Of a DNA stretch of 5,159 bases, positions 1 through 5,159 are shown in pieces. The stretch is taken from positions 1-5,159 of the forward strand of contig SKWE01000002.1 of the NCBI GenBank assembly GCA_007129055.1. Reading direction: 5' to 3'. How positions within the stretch are numbered: position 1 is the first letter of the stretch; each line of letters begins with the position of its first letter. The notes below the pieces were generated by a model. That model saw only the letters and a program-made list of their open reading frames with translations. It was not told the origin of the DNA and searched no databases. The stretch is from Syntrophomonadaceae bacterium (GTDB taxonomy: Bacteria; Bacillota; Dethiobacteria; DTU022). A program made the translations under genes and the position numbers.

Positions 1-301
1 ACCTGTAGATGCTGCAGCCCTGGTAGATGCTTGCTACCAGGCATTCGTCCTGACAGGTGAAGATGAATGGCTCAGAAAAATGGAATGGGCTTTCAACTGG
101 TTTTTCGGTAGTAATGATGTCCGGCAACCGCTTTATGATTTCTCCAGTGGAGCCTGTTTCGATGGTTTGCAGCCCGGCGGTATAAATCAGAACCAGGGAG
201 CGGAATCTACTGTATCTCTCCTTTTGGCCCTGCACAGGGTTCACCTGGTTGCCCACCAGGGTCTTTTTCAACAGGATAGGCAGCTGGTTATCAAGTCTTA
301 G
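1..301 (+). CDS. C-terminal end of a probable glycosyltransferase with a glycosidase-like C-terminal domain (5' truncated)
   Basis: The reading frame is open from base 2 to the TAG at 299-301, so about 99 codons of a gene that begins left of the window are present. An ATG at 80 is internal: in-frame coding sequence of the same character (residues such as LVDACYQAF and GEDEWLRKM) continues upstream of it. The most telling stretch is FDGLQPGGINQNQGAESTVS, about 45 residues before the end. From memory, an NQGAEST motif in this position marks the C-terminal alpha-helical, six-hairpin glycosidase-like domain attached to some bacterial family 4 glycosyltransferases. The transferase domain itself is not visible, so donor and acceptor are unknown. 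The next gene makes GDP-mannose, is in the same orientation and begins 35 bases later, which suggests co-transcription and fits a mannosyl or related transfer, but that is inference. A stand-alone glycosidase-related protein is the main alternative. Confidence 0.6.
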   Translation, partial: PVDAAALVDACYQAFVLTGEDEWLRKMEWAFNWFFGSNDVRQPLYDFSSGACFDGLQPGGINQNQGAESTVSLLLALHRVHLVAHQGLFQQDRQLVIKS

Positions 302-324
302 ACTTTAATGAAATCAATTTATAC

Positions 325-332
325 GAGGTGAT
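325..332 (+). promoter_or_regulatory. Strong ribosome binding site that fixes the start of the fusion gene
   Basis: GAGGTGAT matches eight consecutive bases of the ideal Shine-Dalgarno AGGAGGTGAT and ends four bases before the ATG at 337. The GTG at 328, which would extend the open frame by three codons, lies inside this site and so is unlikely to be the start. The resulting N-terminus, MYAIILAGGSGTRLWP, also puts the nucleotide-binding loop at the usual distance from the first residue for this enzyme family. Confidence 0.85.
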
Positions 333-336
333 CCAG

Positions 337-3300
337 ATGTATGCAATAATCTTAGCTGGTGGCAGCGGTACCCGCCTATGGCCATTAAGTCGTGAACTAT
401 ACCCTAAGCAGTTCATGCCCTTACCGAGGACAGGTGATAGAGAAGAGCCCGGGGAAGAGGTTTCCTTGATCCAGGCAACAGTCATAAGGGTAGTTAGTAC
501 TGTTCCGGCTGAAAAGATTATTGTGGTAACCCATGTTGACCAGGCAGGTGAAATAAGGCGACAGCTCGACAGTATCGGGATGACTGCTGTTAGATTGCTG
601 GAAGAACCGGAGGCCCGTAACACGGCCCCGGCTATTGGATTAGCAGCAGGTTTTTTAAAAGATGAAGCGGGCCCTGATGCAATTATGGCTGTTCTACCTT
701 CAGATCATCTCATTCCTGACAGTGATAGCTTTAGGTTATTGCTTAAGGCCGGTGAAGATGCGGCTAAAAAATATGGCATGGTAACGTATGGTATTCGCCC
801 CAACTATCCAGAAACAGGCTATGGCTATATCCTCTGTGGGGATAAATTGATGGATGACACCTACCGTGTTGATAAATTTGTAGAAAAGCCCAACCTGCAA
901 AGAGCCAAAGCTTATCTTGGCGATCCGCGCTACCTCTGGAACAGCGGAATGTTTATATTCCAGGTCGGTGCTCTTATGAAACAGTATGAAAAACTGCTTC
1001 CAGGGATGCATAAAACTTTAAGCAGCATTGATTATAAAAGTTTAACCAACCTGGAATCGTTGTACAGCGAGATGGAAAAAACATCTATCGATTATGGCAT
1101 ACTGGAAAAAGCAGAAACTGTTACTGTGATACCCACAGATATTGACTGGAGCGATTTAGGTAGTTGGGAAGCTTATCACCAAATAGCAGTAAGGGATGAA
1201 AACAACAACTACCAGCAGGGCAGGGTAATATCAATAGACAGCAAAGGCTGCCTGATAATTTCAAAATCGCGCCTGGTCAGTGCAGTAGGCGTACAGGATC
1301 TTGTCATTGTTGATACAGAAGATTCAGTGTTGGTGTGTAATCGCAGGAAAACACAGGATGTAAAAAAAGTGGTTGACAGGTTGAAGGATGAAAATGCAGC
1401 AGAAGCCCGTGAACACCGAACTGTATACCGCCCCTGGGGTAGCTATACGTCGCTTGAATTAAAAGACACATACCAGGTTAAACGCATCGATGTAAATCCC
1501 GGTGCGCGTTTAAGCCTGCAGAGTCATAAGCACCGGGCTGAAAACTGGGTTGTAGTTAAAGGTGAAGCGCTTGTTACCAGGGACGAAGAGCAGATTGTTG
1601 TAAAGAAAGGGGAGAGCATTTTTATCCCAAAAGGCGCACGTCACCGCATGGAGAATCAAAAAGAAGAACCACTTACAATAATTGAAGTTCAGAATGGCGA
1701 TTATTTGGGAGAAGATGATATTATTCGGTATGAAGACGATTATGGCCGCTCTGGCAGTGAAGAAGTTCCTTTAGATAATATCACTAATGATGCTGAAGAG
1801 AATAAGGGCAGCGCTGATTACCATTATACCCGCTGGGTAAGTTTTCCGGGCCTTGATCCTGAAATGAAACAAGAGCTTGAAGCAATGGAGGGAAACCAGG
1901 AACTGATTGATAACTTTTTCGGCCGGGAAGTCGCCTTTGGTACGGGCGGTATGAGAGGCTTGCTGGGCCCCGGATTGAACAGAATAAACTGTTATACAAT
2001 TAGCAGGGCTACCCAGGGATTGGCTGATTATATCAAAAGCCTTAGTACCGAAAGTAACGATGGCGGCAGAACCACAGCATACTATACTGCTTCTTCACCT
2101 GCTTCAGCGCCACCGGGTGCTGATCGGGCCAGCGGTTTAAATAGAGTGGCTATAGCTTACGATACCAGGCAGCAATCGTCAGAGCTTGCAGAAGCAGCTG
2201 CACGCGTGCTTGCTGCTAACGGTATCAAAGCTTTGCTGTTTAATGGAGTTCGACCCACGCCCCTGCTCTCATATACGACACGGGAACTTGGTTGTGCAGC
2301 AGGAATTGTGATTACCGCCAGCCATAATCCTCCAGATTATAATGGTTATAAAATCTATGGGCCGGATGGCGGTCAGGCGGTGAGCCCCCTGGTCGACAAT
2401 GTCATAGAAGCTATTAAAAAAGTTGATATATTTGAAGATGTAAAAACAGTAACTTATGCAGAAGCTGTTGAACTCAGCTTACTTGAAATAATTGATCCGG
2501 CTATCGATCAGGGTTACCTGGAAAAAGTTAGTTCATTATCTTTGAGTAAACCTGGCTCCTGCCTGAAGGTAGTTTTCACACCTTTGCATGGAACAGGTGC
2601 AGTTCATATACCGACCTTGCTGAATAGCATGGAATGTATTGAACTTACCATGGTGGAGGAACAAATGGTTCCTGACCCTAAATTTCGGACAGTGAAAGTG
2701 CCAAACCCGGAGGACCCCGCTGCCCTGGATATGGCGCTGGATAAGGCACGCCAAATTGGTGCAGACCTGGTTCTGGCTACTGATCCTGATGGTGATCGGG
2801 TTGGCACTGCAGTTCGGGACAGTTCGGGGAATTATGTGATCTTAAATGGTAACCAGGTAGGCGCACTGCTGATAGAATATCTATGCAGTAACCTGCTTAA
2901 AAGAAACGCTTTACCTGCAAACCCTGTAATGGTTAAAACAATTGTAACCGGAGATCTTGGCAAAAAAGTTGCTGCCCTTTACGGTTTACAAACGATAGAA
3001 ACACTAACCGGTTTTAAGTATATAGGTGAAAAGATTAAGGGGTTTAAGGAAAAAGGCACTCCAAATTTTGTTTTTGGTTACGAAGAAAGCTGTGGTTTTC
3101 TGACGGGGACATTTGTCCGGGATAAAGATGCTGCCATATCATCTTTTTTAATTGCTGAAATGGCTGCGTATTACAGGGAACAGGGGGAAGACCTGCTGCA
3201 GGTTTTAGATCAAATACAGAAACATCATGGTTATCACAGTGAGGAGCTTTTTACTGTGGAATTAAAAGATATTTCTGAAGCCGATCGCTATGTAAATATC

Positions 3301-3582
3301 TATAAAGAACTGCCCAATGAATTGGCTGGATTAAAAATAGTAGAAAAAAGAGACTATGAAGTTGGCAGAACATGGAATATCAATACAGGCCAGGAAAAGG
3401 ATTTAACTCTTCCAACTTCCCAGGTGCTGCATTACACCCTGGAAGATGGGTCATGGTTTGCTGTCCGTCCTTCAGGAACTGAGCCTAAAGTGAAATTTTA
3501 TATGTCCGTACATGCCGATGGTGCAGCTGAAGCGTCACAGAAATTGAATAAGTTAAGGGAGGCAGTCCTTGGCCAGGCCTGA
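337..3582 (+). CDS. manC: Trifunctional fusion: mannose-1-phosphate guanylyltransferase / mannose-6-phosphate isomerase / phosphohexomutase
   Basis: This 1081-residue cytoplasmic enzyme is predicted to make GDP-mannose. Residues 1-350 are a GTP:mannose-1-phosphate guanylyltransferase: GGSGTRLWPLSR (8-19), PKQF (23-26), FVEKP (181-185), WNSGMF (201-206) and DWSDLGSW (270-277). Residues ~360-471 are a type II mannose-6-phosphate isomerase cupin: RPWG (365-368), LQSHKHRAENW (394-404) and GARHR (433-437), with probable metal ligands Q395, H397, E402 and H436; it ends in LGEDDIIRYEDDYGR. These two modules together form an ordinary ManC/AlgA-type enzyme of ~470 residues. A 24-residue acidic linker follows, and residues ~496-1081 are a complete PgcA-type phosphohexomutase: FGTGGMRG (534-541), the catalytic serine loop TASHNP (Ser662), the metal loop DPDGDR (816-821), the sugar loop GYEES (914-918) and the phosphate loop RPSGTEPK (1044-1051). 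Fusion to ManC suggests phosphomannomutase activity, but PgcA of Bacillus subtilis acts on glucose phosphates, so its specificity is open. Extra segments lie near residues 30-42 and 567-602. The gene ends in tandem stops, TGA TAG. The symbol manC covers only the N-terminal half. Confidence 0.93.
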   Translation: MYAIILAGGSGTRLWPLSRELYPKQFMPLPRTGDREEPGEEVSLIQATVIRVVSTVPAEKIIVVTHVDQAGEIRRQLDSIGMTAVRLLEEPEARNTAPAIGLAAGFLKDEAGPDAIMAVLPSDHLIPDSDSFRLLLKAGEDAAKKYGMVTYGIRPNYPETGYGYILCGDKLMDDTYRVDKFVEKPNLQRAKAYLGDPRYLWNSGMFIFQVGALMKQYEKLLPGMHKTLSSIDYKSLTNLESLYSEMEKTSIDYGILEKAETVTVIPTDIDWSDLGSWEAYHQIAVRDENNNYQQGRVISIDSKGCLIISKSRLVSAVGVQDLVIVDTEDSVLVCNRRKTQDVKKVVDRLKDENAAEAREHRTVYRPWGSYTSLELKDTYQVKRIDVNPGARLSLQSHKHRAENWVVVKGEALVTRDEEQIVVKKGESIFIPKGARHRMENQKEEPLTIIEVQNGDYLGEDDIIRYEDDYGRSGSEEVPLDNITNDAEENKGSADYHYTRWVSFPGLDPEMKQELEAMEGNQELIDNFFGREVAFGTGGMRGLLGPGLNRINCYTISRATQGLADYIKSLSTESNDGGRTTAYYTASSPASAPPGADRASGLNRVAIAYDTRQQSSELAEAAARVLAANGIKALLFNGVRPTPLLSYTTRELGCAAGIVITASHNPPDYNGYKIYGPDGGQAVSPLVDNVIEAIKKVDIFEDVKTVTYAEAVELSLLEIIDPAIDQGYLEKVSSLSLSKPGSCLKVVFTPLHGTGAVHIPTLLNSMECIELTMVEEQMVPDPKFRTVKVPNPEDPAALDMALDKARQIGADLVLATDPDGDRVGTAVRDSSGNYVILNGNQVGALLIEYLCSNLLKRNALPANPVMVKTIVTGDLGKKVAALYGLQTIETLTGFKYIGEKIKGFKEKGTPNFVFGYEESCGFLTGTFVRDKDAAISSFLIAEMAAYYREQGEDLLQVLDQIQKHHGYHSEELFTVELKDISEADRYVNIYKELPNELAGLKIVEKRDYEVGRTWNINTGQEKDLTLPTSQVLHYTLEDGSWFAVRPSGTEPKVKFYMSVHADGAAEASQKLNKLREAVLGQA

Positions 3583-3604
3583 TAGTCGGACAATGTTAAA
3601 TGTG

Positions 3605-4195
3605 TTAACTGCCCACTTTGCTGCGCAGTTTGTTTAATAGCTCACGCTTTTTATCATCCTTGGCACCCTGGTACTCTTTTTCTATTTCTTCGGTGATTTC
3701 AGTTGGTAAGCCCTTTCGAGACAGTTCGTCTTTCATTTTATCAAGGAGTTCATAAAAAGTTTGATCCACGTTTTTTTCAAGTATTCTGCCAGCCTGAATA
3801 TATTTATTAGTTAACACAAAACGGTCAAGCGTTCCATCACGTTCCTGCTGGTAGTATTCATCTAAAGCCGAGGTTAAAAGATTATCCAGTCTTTCCATGG
3901 CTTTTTGTTCCAGGGCTTCGAATGTGGGCTCATAGTTTTCAATAATACTCTCAAGGTCGTCCCCTTCTCCAACCTCAGGCAGATCACTGAAATCGCTAAA
4001 AAAGGCGTCACCGAATTGTAAGCGTAACTGTCTTTCGAGAAAAGGGTTGAAACCCAGGGCAAGAGAGGTACCCAAAGCTATTAATACAATAGTAATTATT
4101 GATATGGATACTAATATTTGTCTTTTCCGTTTTTTAGCACGCCTTCTGCTTCTACGATAACTGCTATGGTATTCACTTTTTCTACGCCTGCTCAT
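3605..4195 (-). CDS. Single-pass membrane protein of unknown function, basic N-terminal tail and helical extracytoplasmic region
   Basis: I do not recognise a named family for this 196-residue protein. Residues 1-26 are extremely basic (14 Arg/Lys, one acidic residue). They are followed by one hydrophobic segment at about 27-49 (starting ILVSISIITIVLIALG), which predicts a cytoplasmic N-terminus and an outside C-terminus. Residues ~60-85 are acidic and probably flexible. Residues ~85-190 are rich in Leu, Glu and Lys and look helical or coiled-coil. Two units there, Y88-Y114 and Y132-L158, align without gaps and share Tyr, Leu-Glu, Leu-Leu and Asp-Glu at the same positions. The ATG overlaps the TGA of the upstream LCP gene (ATGA, 4192-4195), so the two are almost certainly co-transcribed and probably translationally coupled. 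A wall-associated partner or regulator of the LCP protein is a reasonable guess, but no catalytic motif is visible. Confidence 0.85.
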   Translation of the reverse strand: MSRRRKSEYHSSYRRSRRRAKKRKRQILVSISIITIVLIALGTSLALGFNPFLERQLRLQFGDAFFSDFSDLPEVGEGDDLESIIENYEPTFEALEQKAMERLDNLLTSALDEYYQQERDGTLDRFVLTNKYIQAGRILEKNVDQTFYELLDKMKDELSRKGLPTEITEEIEKEYQGAKDDKKRELLNKLRSKVGS

Positions 4196-5159
4196 TTTAG
4201 GCCCAGCTCCCCAAGTATAAGGTCTGTTTTTTCGAAATCCAGGAAAAAGTAATATATATCTGTATTAATTTGCTCCTCGTAAACACTCTTTCCTTCCCCG
4301 GGTAGAATAACCGACTTTACTGCCTGTAAATCACGATTATAAAGTACATTTGCCAGCTCAAGTATATCCCAATCCCCGAGTGTAGTATAGAGCCTGTCGC
4401 CAAGTTGATCGGCAATTAGAATTAGTTCGTTGCTTTCAAGTGTTTTACATTGCTCCAGGATTGCTTTTAACAGTTTCTGGTTGCGCCGGATACGGTCACC
4501 ATGCTGGCTGTCCGAACCTGGTTCAGGTATGCGGGGGTTTTGACGGTGCCTTGCATAAATCAGGGCCTGTTCACCATTAAGACGCTGTCTACCTGATGGC
4601 AAGGTGGTTCCCTGGCGTATGGCAAATTCAGGGGCTACATCAACTACAACACCGCCAATAAGGTCAATTAATTCTACGAACCCTTCAAAGGTGATAGAAG
4701 CATAGGCATGAAGGTCTATTCCAAGAAGTTCCTCAACTGTTTTGGCTGTAAGCATGGCTCCTGCATGAAAATCTCTTTCCTGGCCCATGCCCTGCTGGTT
4801 GGCCCAGGCCAAATGGTTTTGGCCCGAATCATCCTGACCCCAGGTCTGTTTACTTACATAGGTGTCACGTTTAATAGAAATGATCGTGCTGTCAAATGTT
4901 TCCATGTTATAGCTGATAACCATGACTGTATCACACATTCCCTGGTTATCGAGTCCCAGCAGTAAAATATTTGTATGAGTGACGGGTATTTTAGGTGCCC
5001 AGATTGGTTTTTCAGGCTCTTCCTCAATCTGAACTTCCGTGGGGAGAACTTGATTTTCATCCACAGGAACTTGCTCGAAAGCAGCTTTAATCAGGCCGCT
5101 CTGAGCAATAAAAGCTCCACCACCAAGCATAAGGATTGATAGTGTGATAATCCAGAAGA
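4192..5159 (-). CDS. LytR-CpsA-Psr (LCP) family glycopolymer-peptidoglycan ligase (5' end beyond window)
   Basis: LCP proteins are membrane-anchored enzymes that transfer lipid-linked glycopolymers (teichoic acids, capsule or other wall polysaccharides) onto peptidoglycan outside the cell. The first in-frame ATG is at 5130, but the frame stays open to the window edge and reads FWIITLSIL directly before it. With the following LGGGAFIA this makes a hydrophobic signal anchor, so the true start lies beyond 5159. Numbering from the 5130 Met, a Pro/Glu-rich spacer (~20-50) precedes the LCP domain: NILLLGLDNQGMCDTVMV (54-71, with D61 and D67), SIKRDTYV (85-92, with R88 and D89), TVEELLGI (131-138), FEGFVELIDLIGGVVVDV (148-165), YARHR (192-196) and GDRIRRNQ (211-218). 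These give the conserved Asp/Arg set expected to bind the polyprenyl pyrophosphate substrate. A further ~95 residues follow. The attached polymer cannot be named from the sequence. It is the first visible gene of a minus-strand pair and overlaps the next gene by four bases. Confidence 0.92.
   Translation of the reverse strand, partial: FWIITLSILMLGGGAFIAQSGLIKAAFEQVPVDENQVLPTEVQIEEEPEKPIWAPKIPVTHTNILLLGLDNQGMCDTVMVISYNMETFDSTIISIKRDTYVSKQTWGQDDSGQNHLAWANQQGMGQERDFHAGAMLTAKTVEELLGIDLHAYASITFEGFVELIDLIGGVVVDVAPEFAIRQGTTLPSGRQRLNGEQALIYARHRQNPRIPEPGSDSQHGDRIRRNQKLLKAILEQCKTLESNELILIADQLGDRLYTTLGDWDILELANVLYNRDLQAVKSVILPGEGKSVYEEQINTDIYYFFLDFEKTDLILGELGLK
4207..4212 (-). promoter_or_regulatory. 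Possible ribosome binding site for the 196-residue membrane protein
   Basis: Read on the minus strand this is GGGGAG, lying inside the last codons of the LCP gene and 11 bases before the ATG at 4195. The spacing is longer than ideal. With the ATGA overlap, ribosomes finishing the LCP gene could also restart directly, so the site may be only auxiliary. Confidence 0.45.

Noticed and set aside
298..324. Possible promoter for the fusion gene, with TTATAC (319-324) as a -10 box
   Set aside because: Transcription would begin inside the ribosome binding site, and no good -35 box lies 16-18 bases upstream.
328..336. GTG at 328 as the start of the fusion gene
   Set aside because: It lies inside the GAGGTGAT ribosome binding site; the ATG at 337 has ideal spacing and gives the usual N-terminus for the family.
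291..623. 110-codon open frame on the minus strand opposite the start of the fusion gene
   Set aside because: It lies antisense to the conserved guanylyltransferase domain, has no recognisable protein features and no ribosome binding site that I could see. It is a shadow frame.
3595..3609. GTTAA/TTAAC inverted repeat as a shared bidirectional terminator
   Set aside because: The stem is five bases with only one G-C pair and no T-run on either strand, too weak for an intrinsic terminator.
4708..4965. 85-codon open frame on the plus strand within the LCP gene
   Set aside because: It is antisense to conserved LCP motifs and its translation resembles no family. It is a shadow frame.
5128..5130. 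ATG at 5130 (minus strand) as the start of the LCP gene
   Set aside because: The frame stays open to the window edge and the upstream codons encode the first half of a hydrophobic membrane anchor, so the start is outside the window.

Overview
The window looks like chromosomal DNA of a bacterium with a peptidoglycan wall, most likely a member of the Bacillota (Clostridia-like). The reasons are a LytR-CpsA-Psr (LCP) protein, a Bacillus PgcA-type phosphohexomutase domain, strong purine-rich Shine-Dalgarno sites and a base composition judged by eye to be in the mid-40s % G+C. The lineage is an inference from protein style, not from a marker gene.

Left part, plus strand. The window opens inside a gene whose last ~100 codons end at 301. 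They resemble the C-terminal glycosidase-like domain found on some large bacterial glycosyltransferases. After a 35-base gap comes one very long gene (337-3582, 1081 codons). It fuses three enzyme modules: mannose-1-phosphate guanylyltransferase, type II (cupin) mannose-6-phosphate isomerase, and a PgcA-type phosphoglucomutase/phosphomannomutase. If all three are active, this one polypeptide could carry fructose-6-phosphate through mannose-6-P and mannose-1-P to GDP-mannose. The signature motifs I checked in each module are intact.

Right part, minus strand. A two-gene unit converges on the fusion gene with only 22 bases between the stop codons. Read in its own direction, it starts with an LCP-family membrane-anchored glycopolymer:peptidoglycan ligase. 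The 5' end of that gene runs off the right edge. It is followed, with a 4-base ATGA overlap, by a 196-residue single-pass membrane protein of unknown function, which has a very basic cytoplasmic tail and an extracytoplasmic helical region containing two similar ~27-residue units.

Taken together this is a cell-envelope glycan neighbourhood: nucleotide-sugar supply and a glycosyltransferase on one strand, and a protein that attaches glycans to the wall on the other. The functional link between the two strands is inferred from proximity only. I saw no RNA genes, mobile elements or CRISPR repeats, and no gene-free stretch longer than 35 bases. The most noteworthy item is the three-enzyme GDP-mannose fusion.
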